Positions 44,712 to 52,270 of a stretch of DNA of 64,000 bases are shown here, one piece after another. Source of the DNA: Xanthocytophaga flava. Lineage in GTDB: Bacteria > Bacteroidota > Bacteroidia > Cytophagales > 172606-1. Position numbers and translations under genes: made by a program. The stretch is taken from assembly GCA_030068525.1 (NCBI GenBank), contig JASJOS010000001.1, positions 682,001 to 746,000 of the forward strand, written 5' to 3'. The notes under the pieces are model-generated. The model saw nothing but the letters and a program-made list of their open reading frames with translations, was not told the origin of the DNA and ran no database searches. The number at the start of each line of letters is the position of its first letter. Position 1 is the first letter of the stretch.

Positions 44712-45051
44712 ATACTAACAACAATATACTTCTGAGTAACAGATTATTACAATTCAAGGTTTTGAAAAAACCTTGAAAATCAAATATTGATATCTCGTAA
44801 AATATTACATAAAATATTGAAAGCGGTATTTCCTTATTTAAAGACAATTGTTTATTTTTCCGCCATTCATTTTTGCAGACAAAATGAATGCCAGATAAAT
44901 AGATCTTGTTTCCATCTATTTTACAGAGTATATTATTTTTCAGGTTTCACCCTGGTAAAAAGAAATACTCCAGCAAATGAAACCCGGAAACACGAAAATC
45001 TGTTGAAGGCTGTATAACACATAAATTTCATTCTTTATTAACTTTAAAAAC
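44712..45051. other. Intergenic region upstream of infC with a palindrome
   Basis: The stretch has no convincing open frame. It includes an 11-bp perfect inverted repeat with a 3-nt centre (TTCAAGGTTTT-GAA-AAAACCTTGAA, 44753-44777), 42 nt upstream of the M15 start. No thrS gene precedes infC here, unlike the frequent thrS-infC order. Confidence 0.5.
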
Positions 45052-45057
45052 AGGAGG
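45052..45057 (+). promoter_or_regulatory. Strong Shine-Dalgarno of infC
   Basis: AGGAGG is a full anti-Shine-Dalgarno match, rare in this window and in Bacteroidota. It is 5 nt before the ATC at 45063 but 26 nt before the first ATG at 45084, so it points to the ATC as start. Confidence 0.7.
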
Positions 45058-45062
45058 TACAC

Positions 45063-45614
45063 ATCAATAGACCGCAGAGACCCATGGCTCCTCGGGGGAG
45101 AGTCGAGGAACCTTACAAAATCAATAACTATATCAAAGCCCCTAAAGTACGGGTAGTGGGCGAAAATGTCGAGCAAGGCATTTATTCTATACAGGAAGCC
45201 TTAGCAATGGCAAAGGCAGCTAGTTTGGATCTGGTTGAGATTTCTCCCAATGCCGAGCCACCCGTATGTCGTATAGTAGACTACTCAAAATTCAAGTATG
45301 AGCAAAAGAAAAAGCAGAAGGAACTGAAGTCTAAAGCTCAGAAAGTGGTAGTCAAAGAAATTCGTTTTGGTCCGAATACAGATGATCATGACTTTGATTT
45401 TAAATTAAAGCATGCCCAAACTTTTTTGAAAGAAGGTGCTAAAGTAAAAGCTTATGTACAGTTTGTGGGCCGTGCTATTGTATTTAAAGAACGTGGTCAG
45501 GATGTATTGGAACGTTTCATTACAGCCTTAGATGATCTGGGAAAACCTGAAGCCCCTCTAAAACTAGAAGGAAAGCGTATGATTGTAGTATTATCTCCTA
45601 AACCCAAAAAATAG
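45063..45614 (+). CDS. infC: Translation initiation factor IF-3
   Basis: The 183-residue factor binds the 30S subunit and favours correct start codons. The N domain ([28 protein letters not shown]) and C domain ([46 protein letters not shown]) are complete. I place the start at the ATC at 45063, which gives [18 protein letters not shown], because the only Shine-Dalgarno is correctly spaced for it and the Arg/Pro-rich N-terminus resembles other Bacteroidota IF-3 proteins. A non-AUG start is known for infC of other bacteria, where it allows autoregulation. If the ATG at 45084 is used, the protein is 176 residues. Confidence 0.93.
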   Translation: MNRPQRPMAPRGRVEEPYKINNYIKAPKVRVVGENVEQGIYSIQEALAMAKAASLDLVEISPNAEPPVCRIVDYSKFKYEQKKKQKELKSKAQKVVVKEIRFGPNTDDHDFDFKLKHAQTFLKEGAKVKAYVQFVGRAIVFKERGQDVLERFITALDDLGKPEAPLKLEGKRMIVVLSPKPKK

Positions 45615-45669
45615 GATTAGTATACTATACATGATAGGTTATATCCCATCATAAGACATAAATTCTCCG

Positions 45670-45740
45670 AACAGGACTTACTTCTTATAATCAGTATTTT
45701 GTACATTAACTGACTATAAGAGATAAATCCTGTTTTTCTT
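45670..45740 (+). terminator. Long hairpin between infC and rpmI (terminator or attenuator)
   Basis: The arms 45670-45695 and 45709-45734 pair at 23 of 26 positions (22 Watson-Crick plus one G-U) with a 13-nt loop, and a T-rich run follows. It starts 55 nt after the infC stop. Since rpmI and rplT lie just beyond, it may be a regulated attenuator rather than a simple terminator. Confidence 0.75.
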
Positions 45741-45796
45741 TTAGAGAACTGGTCAAAAAAAACAAGATTAATAGACTTTTATATTAAGAAATCTAT

Positions 45797-45804
45797 TAAT
45801 TTTG
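45797..45804 (+). promoter_or_regulatory. Promoter -7 element of rpmI-rplT
   Basis: A perfect TAATTTTG lies 48 nt upstream of the rpmI ATG, after the long hairpin. It would allow the two ribosomal protein genes to be transcribed separately from infC. Confidence 0.55.
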
Positions 45805-45852
45805 CAGGCTAATTTGAGTTGTCACGTTATTAAAACTTAACTCTTTACCAAA

Positions 45853-46047
45853 ATGCCGAAGATTAAACCCATTTCCGGAGCTAAAAAAAGATTTAAGGTT
45901 ACTGGTACAGGCAAAATCAAGCGTAAGCATGCTTTTAAAAATCACATCCTGACTAAAAAGGAAACCAAACGCAAACGTAATCTACGTCATGCGGCACTGG
46001 TAAGTGATGCCGATCTACCAAGAATCAAAGCTCTTTTAGTTATCTAA
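45853..46047 (+). CDS. rpmI: 50S ribosomal protein bL35
   Basis: The 64-residue, strongly basic protein has the bL35 pattern [20 protein letters not shown] followed by [25 protein letters not shown]. It is part of the large ribosomal subunit. It precedes rplT by 107 nt in the usual infC-rpmI-rplT order, and a promoter lies in front. Confidence 0.97.
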   Translation: MPKIKPISGAKKRFKVTGTGKIKRKHAFKNHILTKKETKRKRNLRHAALVSDADLPRIKALLVI

Positions 46048-46154
46048 TTTGGTATCCTCTTAAAGGATTACCGGTTTCATGTTTCACCCGATGTCAGGCT
46101 ATAAGTATCTCTTAACTGGGATCGCCTACCATCAAAAAACGAATTTATTTTACT

Positions 46155-46502
46155 ATGCCAAGATCAGTCAACGTTGTTGCGGCTCGCGCCCGTCGCAAGA
46201 AGATGATGAAGCTCGCTAAGGGCTATTGGGGACGCGGAAAAAATGTATGGACAGTTGCTAAGAACAAGATCGAAAAAGGTCTTACTTATGCATATCGTGA
46301 CCGCAAACAAAAGAAAAGAGAATATCGTGCACTTTGGATTCAGCGTATCAATGCTGGTACCCGTGAGCATGGTCTTTCTTACTCTGTATTTATGGGTAAA
46401 CTGGCTCAGTCAGGAATTGAACTGAACCGTAAAGTTCTTGCAGATCTGGCAATGAATCACCCTGAAGCATTCAAAGCTATCGTTGATACAGTAGCTAAAT
46501 AA
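46155..46502 (+). CDS. rplT: 50S ribosomal protein bL20
   Basis: The 115-residue basic protein has bL20 signatures: [61 protein letters not shown], and [13 protein letters not shown]. It binds 23S rRNA early in assembly. In other bacteria it represses its own operon through a leader RNA. I could not find a recognised bL20 leader, but the long hairpin before rpmI is a candidate. The terminator is 22 nt after the stop. Confidence 0.97.
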   Translation: MPRSVNVVAARARRKKMMKLAKGYWGRGKNVWTVAKNKIEKGLTYAYRDRKQKKREYRALWIQRINAGTREHGLSYSVFMGKLAQSGIELNRKVLADLAMNHPEAFKAIVDTVAK

Positions 46503-46524
46503 ATATAGTATATAGTGACAACTC

Positions 46525-46552
46525 AAAAGCCCTGCAAAACAGGGCTTTTTTA
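46525..46552 (+). terminator. Terminator of rpmI-rplT
   Basis: A 10-bp perfect stem (AAAAGCCCTG / CAGGGCTTTT, loop 5 nt) continues into a T run. Confidence 0.92.
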
Positions 46553-46654
46553 TTTCCATATACAAGAAAACCTGTCTTCGGATAAAGAAGAGTTGTTTTA
46601 CAAGAAAGACTTTACTATTATATCTTCACACTATTTCTGGTGTCATCAGACAGA

Positions 46655-47020
46655 TTAAAGATCCAGGTCTTTAAGACTATTCATCAAATCCCGATAGATA
46701 CTATCGAGTGTCAGATGTTTATCATAGTTAAGACGCTGCAAATCTGTCAATGCTGTAGATAATACCTGCTTTAGGAGAGGATAATTATTCAGTGACGAAC
46801 GATCATAAAAAAACTCAGGGATCTCGATGTTATCTTTTCCTTCCATAGCCTGTGTAATAAGGCTCTGAATATATCGGATTAAACCTTCTTTGCTGACAAA
46901 GTAGCTTTCGTTCCCTTCCTCATAGGTTTTATTCAAACGGAGCTTAGCAATAACAACAGCTAGAGTAGCTCTCAGGTTTCGCACTTGTTTTTCCTGACGG
47001 TCAAAATCAGCAGCATTCAT
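46655..47020 (-). CDS. Hypothetical helical protein
   Basis: The 121-residue product is not recognised. It starts MNAADFDRQEKQVRNLRATLAVVIAKLRLNK and is largely helical with many charged residues. No signal peptide or membrane segment is seen, so it is probably cytoplasmic. The last part is Leu/Asp-rich (YRDLMNSLKDLDL). It is downstream of the nucleotidyltransferase gene on the same strand with a gap of about 160 nt, so co-transcription is possible. Coding character is supported by ordinary amino-acid use and absence of competing frames. Confidence 0.65.
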   Translation of the reverse strand: MNAADFDRQEKQVRNLRATLAVVIAKLRLNKTYEEGNESYFVSKEGLIRYIQSLITQAMEGKDNIEIPEFFYDRSSLNNYPLLKQVLSTALTDLQRLNYDKHLTLDSIYRDLMNSLKDLDL

Positions 47021-47181
47021 ACCTCTTAGTCAATCAAAATAGAAAAAGTAAATATTAAATATGCATGGCTAACTATTTAGCCTACAACTCTTTCATTTCC
47101 AATAATATACACGACTGAAAATTAGAAAAAAACCTGGTAGAAACATACCATATACTAAAAAAAATAATTTTTTTAGTGCAA

Positions 47182-48243
47182 TTACAATTGATATAGTTGT
47201 TTACGTAACGAAATAAGTAATTCATTCACTTGTTTCATGTTTGGTTGATCTGGCAAGTCTGATAGCACAAACAATGTCTCTATAGACTGTATTTTTTTTT
47301 CAGCTAAAGCTACCAGTTCTTCATAACTGTATTCGCCTCTTCGTATTTGCAACAAATATTCTCTGTTAGGCCTGCATACAATAATCTTCTTATGAACTGC
47401 AATATCCTCGGCCATCTCTAATAACCGGATTGTGTGCATCATATTTTTGGCATCATAATTTTTGCCATGTTGCAAGGTATTCTGGTAGCGTTCGTCATTG
47501 CGTTTTTCTACCCATTCCCAATATTCACGATAGTCTCTGCAATAAGAGGAGTACCCTTCTTTATTAAAATATAAATAAGCTTCAGGCTTCCTATCTTTGG
47601 GAACACTACTTAAGGACACCTCATTGGAGATATCTTTCCGGATAATACCTTTAAAGCCAAGTTCCTGTGTAGAATCATAATATAATGCATACATATTGCG
47701 CAGATGATTCAAATTCACCAGGCCACAGTGTTCCTGCAAAAAGCCTTTTGCTTCAAGCCATTTTTTTACCGGAATAGTAATCCCTTCATGTGTCACATAA
47801 CAAAAGTCGGTTACATCTTTGCGTTCTTCTTCTACAGGATTCAGAATCTTCTTATTCAGTCCTCTGGCTTTCTGAACCTGAGTCATTGCATAGCCGGCAA
47901 ATGTCTGCTTACATAATTTACTTAAAAACAGAGAAGGATCTAACTGCTCAAAAAGTGGATGTTTGTATAAAACACAATCTTCTGGAGAATTAAGCATCTC
48001 CATTACGTTGGGATTATTTCGCAGCAGTAATTCAACAAACCGTTTCAGTTCATAATAGACAATATCATTGGTTTCATTACTGACCTGTTCGACATAATGT
48101 AATCCGTAGAAATCGTCTTCAGGCAACGCAAACACGCCTTTGATATCTGTATCTGAAGTAGGTAGGTTAGTACCATAAGCACGACTACCTGATATTGTTT
48201 CAAATAAAATTAGTTTGCGCTCCTTCAGCTCCTCAATAGTCAT
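47182..48243 (-). CDS. YcgL-type predicted nucleotidyltransferase (Pol beta superfamily)
   Basis: The 353-residue protein has the nucleotidyltransferase motif near its N-terminus: ISGSRAYGTNLPTSDTDIKGVFALP (GS, then DxD near residues 31-33), followed by FVELLLRNNPNVMEML. The C-terminal part is helical and includes MHTIRLLEMAEDIA, a segment usual in this family. The activity of such proteins is poorly known; some bacteriophage relatives act on RNA ends. It is cytoplasmic. No repair or RNA-ligase gene is adjacent in the window. Confidence 0.83.
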   Translation of the reverse strand: MTIEELKERKLILFETISGSRAYGTNLPTSDTDIKGVFALPEDDFYGLHYVEQVSNETNDIVYYELKRFVELLLRNNPNVMEMLNSPEDCVLYKHPLFEQLDPSLFLSKLCKQTFAGYAMTQVQKARGLNKKILNPVEEERKDVTDFCYVTHEGITIPVKKWLEAKGFLQEHCGLVNLNHLRNMYALYYDSTQELGFKGIIRKDISNEVSLSSVPKDRKPEAYLYFNKEGYSSYCRDYREYWEWVEKRNDERYQNTLQHGKNYDAKNMMHTIRLLEMAEDIAVHKKIIVCRPNREYLLQIRRGEYSYEELVALAEKKIQSIETLFVLSDLPDQPNMKQVNELLISLRKQLYQL

Positions 48244-48328
48244 AACAATATGAAAAAATAATAGTAAAAGGCAGGTGAGTATATTCTCAAAAAAGACTGA
48301 CCTTTATTGGGAATAATACTATCTTTTA

Positions 48329-49528
48329 TCAACTATAAAAGAAATTACCATAAGGGCCTGAAATGGTAAGTTTATTGTGTGGTGCAGCTTCTACCCTACC
48401 AACAATCTGTGCATCAATGTTAAAGCTACGTGAAATTTCTATTACCTCCTGCGCATAGGCTTCTGGCAGGTATAATTCCATACGATGTCCCATATTAAAT
48501 ACCTTATACATTTCCTGCCAGGACGTTCCACTTTCTCGTTGAATAAGCTGAAACAATGCAGGTGTGTCAAACAAATTATCTTTAATAATATGCAGGCCTT
48601 CTACAAAATGCAATATTTTGGTTTGTGCCCCCCCACTACAATGCACCATACCATGTATCTGTTGGCGTAGTTGTTTTAATATAGAATGAATAACAGGTGC
48701 ATACGTACGTGTTGGGGATAATACAAGGCGTCCTGCATCAATATTCTTTTCTACTATCTGTCCTGTTGTATCATGATAACTTACAGCTATTGGGTCTGTT
48801 AACATCCGGCTACCTGAATATACAATGTCTGTATTCAGACTGGTATCATAACTCTCGGGATACTTATTGGCAACATACTTGGAAAATACGTCATGACGTG
48901 CAGAAGTTAGTCCATTACTCCCCATCCCTCCGTTATATTCCTTCTCATAAGTAGCTTTTCCTGAAGAAGCTAGTCCTACTATTACATCTCCTGCCACAAT
49001 CCGATCATTGCTGATTACATCAGATCTGCGCATACGAGCTGTAACGGTACTATCAACAATAATTGTTCGAACAAGATCGCCTACATCGGCTGTTTCTCCT
49101 CCAGTGCTATAAATTCCCATTCCCTGATCACGCAACATCTGAAGTACCTCTTCTGTACCATTAATAATAGCAGCGATGACTTCTCCGGGAACCAGATTTT
49201 TGTTCCGGCCAATAGTAGAAGACAATAAAATATTATCTGTAACTCCTACACACAGTAAATCATCCGTATTCATAACCACAGCATCCTGTGCGATACCTTT
49301 CCAGACAGATAAATCACCTGTCTCTCTCCAGTAAAGATAAGCTAGTGAAGATTTGGTGCCTGCACCGTCTGCATGCATAATGTTACACCAGTCGGAATCA
49401 CCAGCCAGCATATCGGGAATGATTTTACAAAAAGCCTTCGGAAAAATTCCTTTATCAATGTTTTTGATGGCGGCATGAACATCTTCTTTGGATGCCGATA
49501 CACCGCGCTGCATATAACGATCTTGCAT
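48329..49528 (-). CDS. purM: Phosphoribosylformylglycinamidine cyclo-ligase PurM
   Basis: The 399-residue AIR synthase converts formylglycinamidine ribotide to aminoimidazole ribotide in purine synthesis. Family features include RGVSASKEDVHAAIKNIDKG, HADGAGTKSSLAYLY, VMNTDDLLCVGV and STGGETADVGDLV, which carry the ATP and metal residues. The protein is longer than the E. coli form (345), in line with Bacteroidota PurM. The open frame reaches 49555, but the ATG at 49528 gives the family N-terminus (MQDRYMQRGVSAS). A promoter only 4 nt upstream implies an almost leaderless message. Confidence 0.93.
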   Translation of the reverse strand: MQDRYMQRGVSASKEDVHAAIKNIDKGIFPKAFCKIIPDMLAGDSDWCNIMHADGAGTKSSLAYLYWRETGDLSVWKGIAQDAVVMNTDDLLCVGVTDNILLSSTIGRNKNLVPGEVIAAIINGTEEVLQMLRDQGMGIYSTGGETADVGDLVRTIIVDSTVTARMRRSDVISNDRIVAGDVIVGLASSGKATYEKEYNGGMGSNGLTSARHDVFSKYVANKYPESYDTSLNTDIVYSGSRMLTDPIAVSYHDTTGQIVEKNIDAGRLVLSPTRTYAPVIHSILKQLRQQIHGMVHCSGGAQTKILHFVEGLHIIKDNLFDTPALFQLIQRESGTSWQEMYKVFNMGHRMELYLPEAYAQEVIEISRSFNIDAQIVGRVEAAPHNKLTISGPYGNFFYS

Positions 49529-49532
49529 ACTG

Positions 49533-49540
49533 CAAAAGTA
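49533..49540 (-). promoter_or_regulatory. purM -7 element abutting the start codon
   Basis: A perfect TACTTTTG on the minus strand is followed by CAGT and then the purM ATG. The predicted transcription start coincides with the start codon or lies one base away. Confidence 0.55.
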
Positions 49541-50181
49541 ACAGGTCTTTTGCAATACTGAATATAGAGAGTATGAATTTATTGCAGACAGTCAGCAAAT
49601 CTGTTCATGAATTAAAGATGCACAGTAGGTCATTTTCTGTCTGTGCAAGAAAAAATAGATATCTACTGAAATGTTCAGAATAGTCATGAAATCTTACATT
49701 ATATTGCAGAGAAAAATCGAAGTTCCAAAAAGTTAGCAGCCTAATAATCCGACAGTTATGTATAAAGCCTAATGTAAATACCCATCAGAATCGTTGTTTG
49801 AGGCATTTATCAGGAATGTATGGTTTAAAAAGAAAAAATATTAGTTAATACATATTTTTAACTTGAAAAGTTATATATATTTGCAATCAGTTTACTCAAT
49901 AATATGGTGAGGTAAACGTTATGTAACTTTAAAGTTATTAATAGTGTAAGAAGATTAAATTTTTAAAAACTAGCACTTTATATATTCAAAAAGTTATTAA
50001 ATTTATAATCGCATCTTACATATTATTTTTCAAACTTCTTCATCTATCTATGCACCCATGAACGTTCGTTCTGCCATATGTACCATAATTGCACAGAAAG
50101 CTATCCTTTCCGCACGACTGAGATTGGTTTCTGGTGGAGCGTATGTCGTTTGCAGGTGTTTCAAACTAACTATTTAATGCT
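49541..50181. other. Long intergenic region and leader of the 64-residue protein
   Basis: This AT-rich region holds a perfect -7 element (49876-49883) about 300 nt upstream of the small gene. A 39-codon frame (50058-50177) ends 4 nt before the next ATG. It may be a leader peptide or chance. No RNA family was recognised. Confidence 0.45.
49876..49883 (+). promoter_or_regulatory. Promoter -7 element upstream of the 64-residue gene
   Basis: A perfect TATATTTG preceded by a short palindrome, AACTT-GAA-AAGTT (49860-49872). The predicted leader is about 295 nt. Confidence 0.45.
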
Positions 50182-50376
50182 ATGTTGGAATACGCAAAAA
50201 CGATTCTGGACAAGGTCAGTTTTGACCGGCGCTTATTCGAAAAAGAACTTCGGAAAGCAGTATCTAACCTATTAAAAGAAGAAGTACAAACACTTAAGGC
50301 CTGGTGCTATGAGAAATATGGCCAGGTATATGCGGCAGTCTTAGACCAATGTTTTAGCCGACTACAAATTGCTTGA
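50182..50376 (+). CDS. Small conserved-looking protein (64 residues)
   Basis: The product, starting MLEYAKTILDKVSFDRRLFEKEL, is predicted helical, amphipathic and cytoplasmic, with Cys in its second half (AWCYEKYG). It resembles small uncharacterised proteins that I recall from other Cytophagales, but I cannot name the family. A strong terminator 18 nt after the stop and a promoter about 300 nt upstream support a real transcript. Its function is unknown. The long leader with a possible upstream short frame suggests post-transcriptional control. Confidence 0.7.
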   Translation: MLEYAKTILDKVSFDRRLFEKELRKAVSNLLKEEVQTLKAWCYEKYGQVYAAVLDQCFSRLQIA

Positions 50377-50393
50377 TTTTCCTGTCTTTTTAT

Positions 50394-50422
50394 AATCCGC
50401 CCTGAATTTCGGGGCGGTTTTA
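50394..50422 (+). terminator. Terminator of the 64-residue gene
   Basis: The GC-rich stem CCGCCC / GGGCGG (50397-50402 with 50412-50417) is followed by TTTTATTT. Confidence 0.85.
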
Positions 50423-50442
50423 TTTCGGCCCTTTCCTGAATT

Positions 50443-51531
50443 TTATTCAAATGATAGCTCAACCTCGTCTGTTTCCGGATAACCGGTACAAGTCAGAACC
50501 CAACCCTCTTCCATATCGTGGTCAGTAAGCACTTCATTGATAGACATATGCACTTTTCCTTTCAGGCAACGCGCTACACAGGTAGAGCACCGTCCGCCCC
50601 TACAACTGTACGGTAACTGGATGCCTTGTTTCAGAGCAGCCTGCAATATATTTTCCTCCATGGGTACAGAAAGTTCGAAGTCCTTTGAGCGATACTTTAT
50701 CTTTACAGATGCAGGTGCACCGGAAACAGTAACTACATTATCTTCTCTGGTTGTTAAGGGAGTTATAACAAAATGTTCCTGTCGGATCTGATGGACACCA
50801 TAGCCCATAAACCGTAGTGTAATATGTGCCATTCGCATAACAGGAACAGGCCCACATAGATAAAACAACGCTTTGTCCGGATCACCTGTTACTTTTTCCT
50901 GAATCAGCTTTTCAAGCAATGCATTGTTAAGTCTTCTCCCTTTGATATATTGTATTGCATTAGAAGCAAGATTCACTATTTTGCCTTCTTCTGGTAATGC
51001 CCAAATATGAATACACCTGAGTTGTTTTGCTGTAGATAAAGCAATCTTCTCCAATTCGTCTCTAAAAATAGTAGATGTCGCATTGTGATTAGCGTAGATC
51101 AAAGTAATACGACTATGGGGTTCGCGTATTTGTATAGTCTTGATCAGAGAATACAATGGTGTAATGCCACTGCCAGCACCTATCAGAATAATATCCCGGG
51201 AATGATTTTCTTCTGGTTTTATAGTAAAACGTCCTGCTGGGTACAAAGACTGTATAATATCCCCTACTTTCCAGGTATCCAGTATATGCCGGGAGATCTC
51301 CCCATTTACAACACGCTTAATAGTTACAGCCAATAGTTCGTCTACCTCAGGCGATGAACTTAGTGAATAGGATCGACGCACTTCATGACCGTTGTGTTGA
51401 ATCAGAAAAGTCAAAAACTGTCCAGCCTGATATACAACAGGTATTTGATCCAGAGTCTCAAAGATAAAAGTTTTGGTATCAGCAGTTTCTAATCTGATAG
51501 CCTTAATTCGCAAGGAAAGGAAATCATTCAT
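50443..51531 (-). CDS. PaaE-like ferredoxin-NAD(P)H oxidoreductase
   Basis: The 362-residue protein has three parts: an FAD-binding barrel (residues about 1-105; RRSYSLSSSP), an NAD(P)-binding domain (IILIGAGSGITPLYSL near residue 115; FYLCGPVPVMRMA), and a C-terminal plant-type 2Fe-2S ferredoxin with PYSCRGGRCSTCVARC plus a later Cys. This is the make-up of PaaE and related oxygenase reductases, which pass electrons from NAD(P)H to a di-iron oxygenase. No oxygenase subunits are adjacent. Its partner (phenylacetyl-CoA epoxidase, a desaturase or another enzyme) must be encoded elsewhere. Confidence 0.9.
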   Translation of the reverse strand: MNDFLSLRIKAIRLETADTKTFIFETLDQIPVVYQAGQFLTFLIQHNGHEVRRSYSLSSSPEVDELLAVTIKRVVNGEISRHILDTWKVGDIIQSLYPAGRFTIKPEENHSRDIILIGAGSGITPLYSLIKTIQIREPHSRITLIYANHNATSTIFRDELEKIALSTAKQLRCIHIWALPEEGKIVNLASNAIQYIKGRRLNNALLEKLIQEKVTGDPDKALFYLCGPVPVMRMAHITLRFMGYGVHQIRQEHFVITPLTTREDNVVTVSGAPASVKIKYRSKDFELSVPMEENILQAALKQGIQLPYSCRGGRCSTCVARCLKGKVHMSINEVLTDHDMEEGWVLTCTGYPETDEVELSFE

Positions 51532-51588
51532 GCAGGAAGATACAGCGTAAAATAGAAACAGGTTCCATTATAGCAGCAAAAAATAAGG

Positions 51589-52176
51589 CTATACCATAAA
51601 GTTTTCGGGATAGCCAGGTATATTGTCCAACTCAATATACTCATCCAGTGTATTGGGATTATGTGTCTGATAGTACCGATTCAACATGCCAATAAAACTA
51701 AACAGATCAGGGGCAATTACGTTTCTGTCATTATCAGCATGCCAGAACTCTATCAACTGTCCTTTTCTGCCGGTAAAGGTTCCACCCAGATCATAACAGA
51801 TATAATCTCCGCCTCCATTGTGGAAAACAGGTATCCAGTCTTTATTCCACCAGTTCTCACTATCAAACTCTGTCCCAATCAGTGATGTCATTTCAGTCGC
51901 AATCTCCAATGCATCCTGCAACGACAGAAATACTGAATTATTAACAAACGATTCATAACAATCATTTGCTTGTCCATTCTTCCAGAGATAAAGTGCTTTT
52001 AGATCTTCCGGTAAGACTATACCATATTGTTCCTCTATTTCGTGAATCTCTTTTGTGGTAAGTGGAAAATTTAATTTCCTGTAAAAGTCAGTACGTGAAT
52101 TCTTTAGTTGTTGATCCAATATACTTACTAGTGAAACCATAAAAAATATAGCTATAAAGATGAAAAAGTGATACAC
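51589..52176 (-). CDS. SMI1/KNR4 family protein with N-terminal membrane anchor
   Basis: The 195-residue protein has an N-terminal hydrophobic segment (residues about 3-20) and a SMI1/KNR4 domain: FPLTTKEIHEIEEQYGIVLPEDLKALYLWKNGQ, WIPVFHNGGGDYICYDLGG and GQLIEFWHAD. Bacterial SMI1/KNR4 proteins include immunity proteins of polymorphic toxins, but many others are unassigned. No toxin gene was found next to it. The membrane anchor is unusual for this group. It is downstream of acs on the same strand, separated by the acs terminator. Confidence 0.87.
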   Translation of the reverse strand: MYHFFIFIAIFFMVSLVSILDQQLKNSRTDFYRKLNFPLTTKEIHEIEEQYGIVLPEDLKALYLWKNGQANDCYESFVNNSVFLSLQDALEIATEMTSLIGTEFDSENWWNKDWIPVFHNGGGDYICYDLGGTFTGRKGQLIEFWHADNDRNVIAPDLFSFIGMLNRYYQTHNPNTLDEYIELDNIPGYPENFMV

Positions 52177-52221
52177 AGAAGAGTATTCAACAATAGGTAA
52201 TCTACATAAATAATCAAAAAA

Positions 52222-52241
52222 GGCGCAACATGAGTTGCGCC
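52222..52241 (-). terminator. Terminator of the acs gene
   Basis: On the minus strand an 8-bp perfect stem (GGCGCAAC / GTTGCGCC) with a 4-nt loop is followed by a T6 run. Confidence 0.92.
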
Positions 52242-52270
52242 TCTCGATAGAAGTATCAGGTAAGAAAATC

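Noticed and set aside
50058..50177. 39-codon frame upstream of the 64-residue gene as a definite gene
   Set aside because: Its product has no recognisable features, so it is kept only as a candidate leader peptide in the findings.
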